A DNA stretch of 64,000 bases from Thinopyrum elongatum (GCA_011799875.1 CM022303.1:218022255-218086254), one strand, 5' to 3'; shown: positions 39,518 through 52,439, counted from the first letter of the stretch. Notes: generated by a model not told the origin, from the sequence alone. Numbers and translations: made by a program.

Positions 39518-42500
39518 ATGGCTGACGATCCTCCACCTCCACCTTATATTGCCGCAATGATGCAGCATTTTATGACCGGACTAATGGCTCAATTCCCAAA
39601 TCAGAATGCTCAACAACAGAATGCTCCAATAACTCTGGCAGAATTTGTGCGCCTCAATCCGTCCGTTTTCCGCAACTCCACCAATCCTATGGATGCTGAT
39701 GATTGGCTTCGTGACATCCTGTTTGAGATGGAGTCAGCTAATGTTGCCCCTGACAGTCACGTCACCTTTGCGACATTCCACTTAAAGGGTCCAGCTGCTC
39801 AATGGTGGGAAGGCCACAAGGGTATGTTGCCCGCTGAAACAGTAACCACTTGGCAGGAATTTCAGTCAGCTTTTCGTGCATGGTACATTCCTCAAGGCCT
39901 GATGGACCAGAAGAAGCAGGAGTTCCGTAAACTCTCTTAGGGTAAAATGACTGTGGATGAATATCAGAGGAAATTCCTTGAATTATCCCGCTATGCTGCG
40001 GATGATGTCGACACCGACACTCGCAAGCAGGAGAAATTCCATGGAGGACTACGTACTGATATAAAACTTGCACTTGCTGTCCATGATTGCACAGAATTCG
40101 CAACACTTGTCAGCAAATCTTTCCAAGTCGAAACAGCTCTGACTGAGTAACAGGAGTCACTCAAGCGCACTCATGAAGCTAGCTCATCCTCGGGTCAGCC
40201 TATTCAGAAGCGTCGAGTCTGGATTCCCCATAATGTTTACCACCGGCCTGCTCCAACACCAAGGCCGTCTTATGTTGCACCTCGCCTGCCTCCACCGCCA
40301 AGACAGCTTATGGTTCATGATGGACCGCCTAATGCTATGGCTTCCCCTCAAGTTGCGCCACGTCCTCCTAATGGTCGTAAGAAGAATTGTTGAAACCGCC
40401 GACTCAGAAACCTTAATGTCATACCATCTACTGTGGTACTTGGCCATGCCAATCACGTCAATGCTGAAAAGGCTCAGAAGGAACCGACTATCGTGCTGGG
40501 AACACTCTCTGTGAATTCAGTGCCAGCTTCTGTTCTTTTTGATTCAGGTGCATCACATTCCTTCGTGTCCCAGCAATTTGCACAATTGCATGGGTTAGCT
40601 ATGAGCTCATTACCCACTCCTTTAGAAATCATCTCTCCCCGTTCCAGGTGGCAAACCAAAATGGTAAGTCACAACAATCAGATCAGAATTGAAGGGTTGA
40701 TGTTCTCTGCTTCCCTTATTGCTCTTGAACCTTCCGACATAGACATCATTCTCGGTATGGACTGGTTGACCGCCCATAATGCTTTGATTGACTGTGCCGC
40801 TAAGAAAGTCCAACTTACCCATTCTTCGGGCCAGACAGTCAGATACTCAGCCCGAATAGCTCAAGATGCTGAGAGCTAGATATATGTTCTGAATGCATTG
40901 AACGCTTCACCTCTTGAAGGCATCGAGAACGTTCCAGTTGTTCGTGATTTTCAAGATGTCTTTCCAGAAGAACTTCCAGGAATACCCCCTGCTAGAGCTG
41001 TCGAGTTTGTCATCGACTTGAAGCCTGGCACTACCCCTATTGTGAAGCGTCCTTATAAAATGCCTCCGCACCACCTTCTTGAACTTAAGGAGGAAATCGA
41101 CACGTCACTTAAGAAGGGCTTCATCCATCCCAGTTCCTCTGCTTGGGGAGCACCTTCACTCTTCGTTAAGAAGAAGGATGGAACTAACCGATTGGTTTAG
41201 GATTATCGGCCCATTAACCAAGCAACAATTCAGAACAAGTATTCGCTTCCCAGAATCAACGATCTGTATGATCAACTTGCTGGTTCCTCAGTATTCTCTA
41301 AGCTTGATTTGAGATTGGGATACCATCAGATCCGTGTTCACGAAGAGGATATTCCCAAGACTGCATTTGTTACTCGCTATGGCTCCTACGAGTACACGGT
41401 CATGTCATTTGGCCTAACAAATGCTCCAGCCACATTCTCTCGTCTGATGAATTACATCTTCATGGATTACCTCGACAAATTTGTCGTGGTATATCTGGAT
41501 GATATTCTGGTATATTCGAAGAATAAGGAAGAACATGCTGAACACCTCCGTCTAGTACTGGAAAGGCTCCGAGAACACCAGTTGTATGCCAAATACTCCA
41601 AATGTGAATTCTGGCTTTCTGAAGTGACATACCTCGGCCATGTGATTTCCAAAGATGGAATTGCTGTTAACCCAGAACGAGTTCAGGCTATTCTGGAATG
41701 GACTCCTCCGAAGAACGTCAAGCAAGTGAGAAGTTTTCTTGGCCTTGCAAGCTATTGCCGTCGATTTGTCGAGAACTTTTCTAAGATTGCTAAACCTTTG
41801 ACTGATCTGCTTCACAAGGGAGTTAAGTTTGAATGGACCGAAAAATGCCAGGAAAGTTTTCAAACACTCAAAGACAAGCTAACATCTGCCCCAGTACTAT
41901 CTCCTCCAGATACCCGCAAAGACTTTGTGATTTATTGTGACGCATCCCGTGAAGGATTAGGCCGTGTCCTAATGCAAGAGCATAAAGTGATTGCTTATGG
42001 CTCTCGTCAGTTGCGCCCACATGAAGAGAATTATCCGGTACATGATTTCGAACTAGCTGCTGTCATCTATGCACTGCAGTTGTGGCGACATTACCTTCTC
42101 GGTAATCGTTGCGAGATCTACACGGATCATAAAAGTCTGAAGTACTTGTTTACTCAACCATCTCTAAACCTCCGTCAGCAAAGATGGATGGAGGCCATTG
42201 CGGACTATGATTTGGGTATTTCCTATACCCCTGGCAAGGCTAACGTGATGGCTGATGCCTTAAGCCGCAAGTCCTATTGCGACAACCTCATGGTTAGGCG
42301 AGCTCAACCTCGTCTTTATGAAGAACTGCGCAAGCTGAATCTGCGTATTGTTCCACAGGGTTCTCTTAATAACCTTGTGATGCAACCAGATCTCGAGAAA
42401 GCTGTTAAGAATGCGCAAGCTAAAGATGCTGAAATTGATCTGATGAAGAAAGACCTTCACCTTGTAAAGTACAGGGATTTCTCGCTGTCTGAAGATGGAA

Positions 42501-43831
42501 CCTTGTATTTCAGAAACCGCATTGTGGTACCTTGCTTCGAACTCATGACTGACAAAGTCATGAAGGAGGCACATGATAACCCGTTGTCTATTCATCCGGG
42601 TAGCACCAAGATGTATCGTGATCTCCGTCAAAGGTACTGGTGGTCTAAAATGAAGCAGGATATTGCTCGATATGTTGCTGAATCTGATGTGTGTCGTCGC
42701 GTTAAAGCAGAACATCAGAAGCCGGCTGGAATTCTGCAACCACTTCCTATTCCTCTATGGAAATGGGATAAGGTTCAGATGGATTTTGTTACAGGACTTC
42801 CCAGGTCACAGAAGGGTCATGATGCTATTCTTGTCGTCATCGACCAACTTTCTAAAGTTCCACACTTTCTGCCCGGCAAGGAAACTATCACTGCTAGTCA
42901 GTTAGCAGAGTTGTATATCTCCAGAATTGTATCACTCCACGGTATTCCGAAGGAGATCAGTTCGGACCGTGGCGGTCTTTTCACTTCCAAATTCTGGGAA
43001 AGTTTCCAAACAGCTATGGGAACTCATATTACCTGGAGTTCAGCTTATCACCCCCAATCCCAAGGCCAAGTCGAGCGAGTCAACCAAGTGCTTGAAGACA
43101 TGCTTCGGGCTTGCGTTATTTCTTTCGGCAAGAAGTGGGAAGAATCTCTCCCGTATGCCGAGTTCTCCTATAACAACAGCTATCAAGCCAGTTTGAAAAT
43201 GGCCCCCTTCGAAGTACTCTATGGACGTAAGTGTCGAACCCCTCTGAATTGGTCAGAAACTGGGGAACGACCACTCGTGGGTCCGGATATTATTCAACAC
43301 GCCGAAGAACAAGTCCGTATTGTCCGGGAAAATCTCAAGGCGGCTCAGGACCGCCAGAAGAGCAACTACGATCGCAAACGATGGGGTTTGACTTATCAAC
43401 CTGGTGATCAAGCTTATCTGTGAGTCACCCCGATGAAAGGCACTCACCGTTTTGGAATCAAGGGCAAGCTAGCTCCACGCTATATTGGTCCTTTCCGCAT
43501 AATTGCTAGGCGTGGTCAGGTGGCGTACAAATTGGAGTTGCCGCCGCAATTCTCTCATATCCACGACGTCTTCCATGTGTCGCAACTTCGTAAATGCTTC
43601 AGGGAATCTTCGCACCGCGTAGTGGATCATGAGATGCTCGAATTGCATGATGATCCTTCATATAAGGAGCATCCGATCCGCATTCTCGATTTAGCTGAAC
43701 GTCGGACCCGTCAGAAGGTTACCAAGTTCCTGAAAGTGCAGTGGTCAAATCATACTGAAGATGAAGCCACTTGGGAACGCGAGGATACTCTTCGTGCGGA
43801 ATACCCTGAACTTTTCCCTTCTACCTCTTAA
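39518..43831 (+). pseudogene. Gypsy gag-pol polyprotein, one frame with six in-frame stops
   Basis: The frame starts MADDPPPPPYIAAMM and ends ELFPSTS, about 1437 codons. Gag has AAQWWEGHKGMLP; protease has VLFDSGASHSFVS; RT has [13 protein letters not shown]; RNase H has [23 protein letters not shown] and MADALSRK. Integrase has [32 protein letters not shown] and QGQVERVNQ, and the C-terminus has LKVQWSNHTEDEATWE. Stops: TAG 39938, TAA 40148, TGA 40391, TAG 40877, TAG 41198, TGA 43421. Compared with the minus-strand relative, three replace CAG and one replaces CGA. The gag zinc knuckle of the relative is missing here, and the integrase zinc finger Cys-X2-Cys reads SDVC instead of CDVC. It copied and integrated the element; it is now inactive. 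Confidence 0.93.
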
Positions 43832-43854
43832 TTCTTGGGACGAGAATTCTTGTT

Positions 43855-43867
43855 AGTGGAGGAGATT
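43855..43867 (+). other. Polypurine tract of the nested Gypsy
   Basis: GTGGAGGAGATT ends directly at the 3' LTR and is the expected plus-strand primer. The same sequence in reverse complement precedes the LTR of the minus-strand element at 59362. Confidence 0.7.
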
Positions 43868-46800
43868 TGTAACACCCCCAGTGGTGATCAACAGTGCCTA
43901 CTCATCATTTGCTTTCAGCTCCTAACTAAAATTTCAAATTAAAACTAAAGTGAAAACTAAAAGTTGTCTAAACCTGAAAACAAAAATGTGCCTCATGTTG
44001 CAAATATTCCCAAAGCATTTATAAAAATGATTGCAACATTTAATGGAGTTGGAAAAGGACAAAAACATCAAGGAACAGCAGCAAAACAGCACTATTAAAT
44101 CCTTTTCAAATTAAATAAAATCCCAAATGAAAACCTTTGTGCTCAAAACCATTTTATTGCAGTGGCATATAATGCACCATGTTTGTTTGGGCCAGTCTCA
44201 TATTTTACAAAAGTCCAGAAGTAGCCTAGACATTTTTGCAAAACAGAAAAGAAATGAATAAAGAAAAGAAAAAGAAAAATAAAAGAAAAGTAAAGTAAAA
44301 AGAAACCTCCCCCCCGACTGGGCCTCCGCTCCAGGCCGCCAGGCCGGCCCACCCGCCCCCCTTATCCCCCCCCGAACCCTAGCCCAACCCCCCCCCCCCG
44401 CCGCGGTCACGCGCGTGTCGCCGCGCCCGGCGCGCGCCCGAGACCCTCCTCGCTCGCTCACCGCCGCGCGTCCGCGCCCTGGCCGCGCCCGGCCCTCGCC
44501 TGCCTGCGTGCACGGCTGCGCGCGCCTCGCCGCGCCCCCTAGTGGCCTCGGGCACGCACAAGCGCGCCCGCACCCGCGCCCCTGCGCCCGAACCGCCCGC
44601 GCCCGTTTTGGCCCAGTGCCAATGACACATGGGGCCCAGCCCAGAAACGATTAAAAAAATGGAAATTAGTAAAATGATTAATAATTAATTAATTAGTGAA
44701 ATAATTAATTTAATTAATCCTGATTAGGTTAATCTAATTAGTTAATTAGTTTAGTTAAAGAGTAATTAATTAGTTAATCACTAATTAACTAACCAGTCTA
44801 TGACAGCTGGGACCCACGTGTCAGATTGGCTGCTGACGTCAGCATGAGGTCATGATGACGTCATCAACACTGTTTCGGATAATGTTTATTTTATATAATT
44901 AAATAAATTCTAGAAATTAATAAAAACTTTAGAAAATCATATTAAGTAATCCATAACTCCGATGGAAAAACTTTGTACATGAAAGTTGCTCAGAACGACG
45001 AGACGAATTCGGATACGCGGTCCGTTCGTCCGTCACGCGTCCCTATCCATCCGAACATGGAAGCGTCCCCCTCCAGATCATCTGTCCGATAATTCCAAAG
45101 ACCCGGGAAATATGGTCAGATAATCTCCCGCTCCGTCTGGTGCGTGTAGTACTGCGTTAGACTACCCCTAGCATCGTGTATCGTATTTGTCATGCTCATG
45201 TTTGCTGTGTATTTATACCGTTTCCTCCCCCTCTTCTCTCTCGTTAGACCCCGACACCAACGTCGTCCCCGAGACTGACGCCGCTCCGGAACCCGACGCC
45301 ACCGTTGACGACCTTGCCCTTGCCGCCGAGCAACCAGGCAAGCCCCCCTTTTGATAATCCCGATATCGCCCATTCTATTTTCTCATGCTTGCATTAGAAT
45401 TGCTGTTGCTGCTGCTTTACCTATTCTGATGCATAGCCTGTTTATTGTAACCTGCTGTTGATAATTACCTGCATATCCTAAACTGCTTAGTTTAGGCTGG
45501 GTAGAGACCTATTAGTGACCCCACTTATCCCGACTGCCCCGCTGGATTATCTGAAGACCCGATCAACGGGATTGAAGACCAGGCCCCGGCACCGCACATC
45601 ACCCCCCTTAGTTGTAACGACACTGTAGCGTTACTATCGAGTGCCGAGGGTGAAACGTCTTGTAGAACTTCTGATATTAACTCTGTAGAGTAGCTATTTG
45701 GTCGTGGTCATCGAGGGTGATTCCTCCTTCACCACTTCCGGGAACGACGCTGTCATGCAACACATCAAGTGTGAACCCATCGAGGGTGATTCCTCCGAGT
45801 TCACCTTGACGGATACATCGAGTGGGAATTCAACAAGGGTGATACCTCGGATTCCTCTGATGTTATGGACACACGGATACTTGGACTTTACACTGTTACT
45901 TGGATAGGCGGGTCGACCCTGAGGGGTACCCGCGTGCGCCTAAGTGGCGAGTGTTGTGAAGACGGGTTGCCTGTGTGGTGCCTGAGTGAGAATACGAGGC
46001 GTGGCCGGGCATTCTTGGCCCTTGCCGCAAGTCCTCGAGACGGGGCGACGGGGTCACATCTTTCGTGAGTCTCTGCTTGTTACCGCAAGCCCAAGGTACT
46101 AGCGATTTGGATATTTGATCCGAGCAGGCCTCTGGTCTGATAGCACTAACCATCACGTGGGCATAGTATGGGCGTTCTGCATCGTAGCATCAGCCGAAAG
46201 CTTTGTCAGACGTTCAGTTCAGCATTGTGGTCGGGTCGGATCATGCCGTTGGCGCTGGTATCCACCCTGCTCACAACGACCCGGAGTGCACAGGGCGACG
46301 GCCCAAGACCCCTGAGCGCTTAGGATGTAGACCGGCGGGGACCTCTCTGCTGAGCTCTAGGTAGGGCTGCGGTGTGTCGTTTGGCCGAGGCCGGGCATGA
46401 CCCAGGAAAGTATGTCCGGCCGGAGTTAATCGAGCGTGTTGGGTAAGTTGGTGCACCCCTGCAGGGAAGAAAACTTCTATCGATAGCCGGTCCTACGGTA
46501 AAGGACACTCGGAGTTGTATCCTGATTGATACATTTTAGAACTGGATACTTGGATACTATGGCTCTAGGATTGCTTCTCGCAGGGAGTCGAGAAGGGATC
46601 TCAGGACGAGGTTGATAACTGTATGTCTCTGGGATTGCTTTCTCGCAGGGAGTCGAGAAAGGATCTCTGGGTGAGATTGAGACTTAATGATACTGCTACA
46701 TTATATGGTACTGTCTACACTCTTCTAATGCTGCAAGACCTCTGAAGATGCTAGCCTTCGATAGGACTAGGCCTTCTCTATATTCTGGCATTTCTGCAGC

Positions 46801-47327
46801 CCAGTCCACATATACAGCCTTCTCCTTGAAAATGTTGCATATGTAGTGTAGATCCTTGCTTGCTGAGTACTTCTGAGTACTCACGGTTGCTTTGTTTTTC
46901 TTTTCTCCCCTTATCAGTTTGTCATGACCAGAGGACGGAGCCCCTGAGATAGATTCCCCGTCGATCGACTACTACTACCACCCCGAGGATGATTACTTCT
47001 ACGAGCTGACTGACGACCAGGAGTAGGTTCGGAGGGTCCCAGGCAGGAGGCCTGCGCCTTTCGATCGTAGTGTTTTATTTTGCCCCGCCTTTCTAAAGGC
47101 CTTTCTGTTTCTGTTTCATATCTGTACTCAGATATCTGATGCTTCTGCTGATGCTTGTACGCAAGCTTATGTATTCGAGCCCTCGAGGCCCCTGGCTTGT
47201 AATATAAAGCTTGTATGACTTTATTTATGTTTTAGAGTTGTGTTGTGATATCTTCCCGTGAGTCCTTAGGCTTGATCGTGTGCATTTGCGTGTATGATTA
47301 GTGCACTATTGGGCCGGGGGCGTCACA
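43868..47327 (+). repeat. 3' LTR of the nested Gypsy
   Basis: It is 3460 bp. Compared with the 5' LTR it lacks about 40 bp after CCCCCAGTGGT and about 350 bp of the GC-rich block (after GAACCCTAGCC). In 250 bp around the bZIP sites I count about five substitutions. No gene is present. Confidence 0.93.
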
Positions 47328-47332
47328 TCTGT

Positions 47333-50206
47333 TTCAATAAAGTGCCAAGTAAAGCCTTTGGGATAGTGTGGATGATAGTTGACTCGATTCTGTGCAAAAA
47401 CAGAAACTTTTGCATCCAGTGCAGAAATTCCTGTATTTTACTAGAACGTGGAAAAATTCTGAATTTTTTGCAATTGATGAGTATACAAATTTTCTACGTT
47501 TTCCTAATTTTTCAGAATTTTTGGAGTTACATAAGTATGACCTTAATACAGATCTTTATGTACTGTTCTGTTTTTGACAGATTCTGTTTTCAATGCATAG
47601 TTTGCTTGTTTTATGGTTTCTATGGCTTATATTGCTTAATATAAATTGTGGAAATTGTAGAGTACAGTAGGCATTGTGTGATAACAATTATGAATCTTAT
47701 CTTTACAATACCAAAGTGAATTATTTGTCTTTATCATACTAACCCATCTCACGAAGTTCCGTTAAGTTTTGTGTGATTGAAGTTTTCAAGTTTTGGGTGA
47801 GATATCGATATGAGGAGAGTAAGGAGTGACAAGACCCTAATCTTGGGGATTCCCAAGGCACCCCCAAGGCAATATTAAAGGAAGATCCAAGCAACTAAGC
47901 TTGGGGATGCCTCGGAAGGCATCCCCTCTTTCGTCTTCAACATTATCGGTAACCTCACTTGGAGCTATATTTTCATTCGTCACATGATAAGAGTTTTGCT
48001 TGGAGAGTCATTTTATTTTATTAGGATTTTCTTGATGTTATTTAGAATAATGTTTTGCATCTTTATTTTCAATAAAAATGTGAAGGATAGCCTTTACCAT
48101 GTTCATTTTGCAAGTATATGAGTTGCTGTTTCAAAACAGAAAGTTTATCGATGTTGCAAAAATTCCCGAGAAAATTCAGAATGTGATAAAATGTTGAAAC
48201 TTTTTGCACAGTAAGATATGATAAATTTTCTACAGTGTGGTAAATTTTCATAATTTTCGGAGGTAAATAAGTATTTATACTCTTGCATTCTTTACAGACT
48301 GTACTGTTTTGGCAGATTGCTGTTATGTTTGCATTGTTTGCATATGTTTGCTTGTTTAATGATTCTATTTGAGGATAGGAGTATTAAATATGCAGAGGCA
48401 TTTAGTATGCATTGTTGAATAATTATTTTTGTGATTTGCTACAGTAGAGAATGATAAGGTTTTTGCATTCGTTTATACTAACTTATCTCACGAGGTCTTG
48501 TTGAGTTTTGTGTGTATGAAGTTTTTAAGATTTAGGGAAACCGTGATATAAAAGGAACTAAGGAGACGCAAAAGCTCAAGCTTGGGGATGCCCAAGGCAT
48601 CCCAAGATAATATTTCAAGAAGTCTCAAGCATCTAAGCTTGGGGATGCCCCGGTAGGCATCCCACCTTTCTTCATCAACAATTATCGGTTAGTATCGGTT
48701 GAGCCTAAGTTTTTGCTTCTTCACTTGAGTTGTGCTATTCTTGGAATGCCATTTTGTTTTGTTTTACTTGCTGTTTTAATAAAATACTTAGATCGGAAAG
48801 TTTTTAAATAAGAGAGAGTCCTCAATTACTACCCCTTTACTTAACTACTCGCTTGATCTTCACTTATATCTTTTTGGAGTAGTTTGTCATTTACTCTCGT
48901 GCTTCACTTATATCCTATGAGTAAATTGTTGAATGAATTGAATATCATGAAGTTGAAATTATATGCTCATATCATGCCCAGTGGTAGCTTCACATTGGGT
49001 TTAGAAAGTGAAATCTTTTGAAGCTTGACAATCACAATATTGGTCATACAAGCAATTCATGAATGATTACTATAAGGAAGAGAACTTTCACATGCAAATA
49101 CACTATCTTGGAAATCTTTTGTGATTGTGAGCCCCCATCAAAATATTATATGCCAAAATTGTTGACGTTGGACAAGGAAGACAACGTAATGATTTATGTT
49201 TGTTCATATTCACATAGAAGTTATATTGTCATAGATCCTTCAACATGTGGTGCTTGCCCCCCATCTTTGCTAGCCAAAAATTTCGCACCAAGTAGAGATA
49301 CTACTTGTGCATCCAAAAACCCTTAAACCCAAATCTTATTTTCAAGAGTCCACCATACCTACCCAAGGATCGAGTAAGATCCTTCAAGTAAGTTGTCATC
49401 GGTGCAATAAGGCAATAAAAATTGCTTCTAAAAGTGTTAGAACATTTAGTGTAAGAGAAAATTGAGCGTTGTACGAACTTGTGATGGCAAAGAATAAAAG
49501 CGACAGACTGCATAATAAAGGTTGCTATCATAAGGGGCAATATAACATGACGTTCTTTTGCACTAAGGGATTGAGCATACAAACAAAAAGCGCATGGCAA
49601 CCTCTGCTTCCCTCTGCGAAGGGCCTATCTTTTACTTTTATGTATTTACTTTCATGCAAGGGTCAAAGTTTTTCTCTCTATTCCTTTTTCTTTTTCTTTT
49701 TTGGCAAGCATCATGTGGTGAGGAAAGATCTAGGCACATATATCTAGTTGGATATGGGTTGCATGAGTTATTATTGTTAACATCACCCTTGAGGTGAATA
49801 CGTTGGGAGGCGAAATTATAAGCCCCTATCTTTCTATGTGTCCGGTTGAAATGTTTTGCTCATGTGTATGCGGTGAGTGTTAGCAATCATAGAAGGCTAT
49901 ATGATGGTTGAGTATGTGGAGCTCTTACTTAGACTCTGTTGAATAAGTTGAATTGCAATTGTTTGGTGACTAAGAATATAGGTTGTTGAGTTTCAAGAGA
50001 ATTCATTGTTTGAACCTTAACATGTGAATTGGTTGCTACTTGTCATGATGAGTTTTATGAGAAAGAGTTGCTGTTATGATGCTAGGGAAAGTGATTGAAA
50101 TTATCATTGATCAAACTTATGCACTTTGCTAGCATTCACACTTCATAAATTATTTCTTTTATCATTTACCTACTCGAGGACGAGTAGGAATTAAGCTTCG
50201 GGATGC
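47333..50206 (+). other. Internal domain of the non-autonomous element, right part
   Basis: There is no pol and no long ORF. Two imperfect direct repeats of roughly 700 bp (47340-47990 and 48070-48760) share TTGCAAAA-type text, CTGTTCTGTTTT or CTGTACTGTTTT, TTTGCTTGTTT, CTTGGGGATGCC and TCATCAACA or TCTTCAACA. Each contains two hairpins of the form GGGGATGCC...GGCATCCC (47842, 47903, 48584, 48641). The small ORFs after 49060 show no domain. Confidence 0.7.
50193..50206 (+). other. Polypurine-tract-like sequence before the 3' LTR
   Basis: AAGCTTCGGGATGC abuts the LTR start. It is a one-base variant of AAGCTTGGGGATGC, which also occurs in internal hairpins of the element (47897 and 48636). Confidence 0.55.
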
Positions 50207-51770
50207 TGATACGTCTCCAATGTATCTATAATTTATGAAGTATTCATGCTGCTATATTATCATTCTTGGATGTTTTACAGTCATTTTATAGCAACTTTAT
50301 ATCATTTTTTGGGACTAACCTATTGGCATAGTGCCTAGTGCCAGTTGCTGTTTTTTGCTTGTTTTTTACATCGCAGAAAATCAATACCAAACGGAGTCCA
50401 AACGCAGCGAAACTTTTTGTGCATTTTTTATGGACCAGAAGACATCCAATTGGCCAGAGCAGCACCTGGGGGGTGCCCCGAGGGGGGCACAACCCACCAG
50501 GGCGCGCCTGGGCCCCCAGGCGCGCCCCGATGGGTTGTGCCCACCTCGGTGGCCTCTCGCACCGCCTCTTCGCCCTATAAATTGCCAAATATTCCAAAAA
50601 CCCTTGGGGGGAGCCCTAGACCAGAAGTTCCGCCGCCGCAAGGCCTCTGTATCCACAAGATGCAATCTACACCCCGTTCCGGCACCCTGCCGGAGGGGGA
50701 GATCATCACCGGTGGCCATCTTCATCATCCCGGCGACCACCACGATGAGGAGGGAGTAGTCCACCCTCGGGGCTGAGGGTTTGTACCAGTAGCTATGTGT
50801 TTAATCTCTCTCTCTCTCTCGTGTTCTTGAGATGCACAATCTTGATGTATCGCGGGCTTTGTTAATATAGTCGGATCATATGGTGTTTTCCCCTCTCTAC
50901 CTTGTTGTGATGAATTGGGTTTTCCCTTTGAGATTTCATTTTATTGGATTGAATACTTTTATGGATTTGAGAGCACTTGATATATGTCTTGCATACGAAT
51001 ACCCATGGTGACAATGGGGTATTATATTGACTCACTTGATATATGTTTTGGCACTCAACTCACGGATTCCCGAGGTGACATTGGGGTAATCTATGCATAG
51101 GGGTTGATGCACGTTCTTGTCTTTGTTTCTCCAGTAGAAATCTTGGGGCACTCTTTGAGGTTCTTTGTGTTGGATTGAGCATTACGAATCTGAATTTGCT
51201 TTGGTGTTATTTTAGTACAAACTCTTGGATAGATCGATCGGAAAGAATAGCTTTGAGGTGGTTTCGTACCCTACAAACAATTTATTCTTATGTTCTCCGC
51301 TAGATAGGAACTTTGGAGTGATTCTTCATTGCACGTTGAGGGATGGTTATATGATCCAATTATATTAGCATTGTTGAGAGATTGCACTAGCGAAAGTACG
51401 GACCCTAGGCCTTGTTTTCAAGCATTGCAATACCGTTTGTGCTCACTTTTGTTACTTGCTACCTTGCTGTTTTTATTTATTCAGATTATAAAAATATATT
51501 TCTACCATCCATATTACACTTTTATCACCATCTCTTCGCCGAACTAGTGCACCTATACAATTTGCCATTGTATTGGGTGTGTTGGGGACACAAGAGATTT
51601 CTTGTATTTGGTTGCATGGTTGTTTGAGAGAAACCATCTTCATCCTACGCCTCCCACGGATTGATAAACCTTAGGTCATACAATTGAGGGAAATTTGCTA
51701 CTGTCCTACAAAACTCCGCGCTTGGAGGCCCAACACGAGTCTACAAGAACAAGTTGTGTAGTCGACATCA
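50207..51770 (+). repeat. 3' LTR of the non-autonomous element
   Basis: It is 1564 bp, with TATA at 50576 (CGCCCTATAAATTGCC). It has a run of 6 G where the 5' LTR has 18, and 8 TC units where the 5' LTR has 18. It is followed by the CTAAC target duplication. Confidence 0.92.
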
Positions 51771-52439
51771 CTAACTTACTGTGTGATTTGACTGCTCCTG
51801 AGTGGCCCCTGTACGTACTCCCCCTACGTGTATGACCATTCGTGAGTCTCACTTGTACTTATCTCTATTTTCTTGCATGACACGTAGACTGGATGCGCAT
51901 AGAGGAATTGTTTTACTGCACGTTGTTTACGTAGTACCTACTCCCTCCTTCCGGTTCACTACTAGTACTCCCTCCGTCTTGGTCTATTGGTCCCCTTTGT
52001 ACTCAATTCATGGGCTCATTTTCCTCAAGAAATTGTCTTTACCAACGTATTAATATCGGGAATGCATGCGTGAACAACGAATGATTAAACCTTGCATGCA
52101 ACATTTTCACAAAGCATTGACATATGAACATGTGAATGTGAGGGACTACAACCTCGTGCATGCATGCAACAGTCACACGTACACATGCACGCAAAAATGC
52201 GCGCGACGCCCTAATGCATGCATGTCCGAGCACACGATGGAACACACACGGTCACGCTCAAGTGCTCAACCTACACGTGCATGCACCCACATACTCAGCC
52301 AGGGTGAGCTAGTGACCGTATAAACACCAGAAAATGTATATATTGACCGCAATGAGAGTATTATGAAGTCCACTGACCGTATTTTTACAAATATACAGTG
52401 ACAGCCAGTGTATTTATCTCGTTTCAAATCAAGCCATAT
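51771..52439. other. Right half of the split host segment; Stowaway remnants
   Basis: It opens with module J text (GTGTGATTTGACTGCTC), continuing the sequence cut at 32260. TACTCCCTCCGTCTTGGTCT at 51966 is a Stowaway left end, and CCATATTAACCGAAAAGGAG at 52434 resembles a right end, but they may belong to different copies. The intervening DNA is rich in GCATGCA. No gene is seen. Confidence 0.5.

Larger units (their letters stand above)
35039..47327 (+). mobile_element. Gypsy LTR retrotransposon nested in the element above (12.3 kb)
   Basis: LTRs at 35039-38902 and 43868-47327 begin TGTAACACCCCCAGTGG and end GGGCCGGGGGCGTCACA. TCTGT at 35034-35038 and 47328-47332 is the target duplication. 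Removing the element rejoins the host text GCTTCTGTTTCAATAAAGTG. Order: LTR, Met-tRNA primer site, gag, protease, RT, RNase H, integrase, chromodomain-like end, polypurine tract, LTR; RT before integrase is the Gypsy order. The C-terminal layout suggests the Tekay/Del branch. Six stop codons disable the polyprotein. Confidence 0.95.
32261..51770 (+). mobile_element. Non-autonomous LTR retrotransposon (Gypsy-like, Sabrina type), split by a nested Gypsy
   Basis: LTRs at 32261-33857 and 50207-51770 start TGATACGTCTCCAA and end GACATCA. CTAAC lies at 32256-32260 and 51771-51775, giving a perfect 5-bp target duplication. The internal domain (33858-35038 and 47333-50206, about 4.1 kb) has a tRNA-Asp-type primer site, one 304-residue ORF and a polypurine tract, but no gag zinc knuckle, protease, RT or integrase. 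It therefore depends on proteins from another element. I believe it belongs to the Sabrina group of Triticeae elements, but the name is from memory. In the first 400 bp of the two LTRs I count about ten substitutions, so the insertion is fairly young. Confidence 0.9.
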
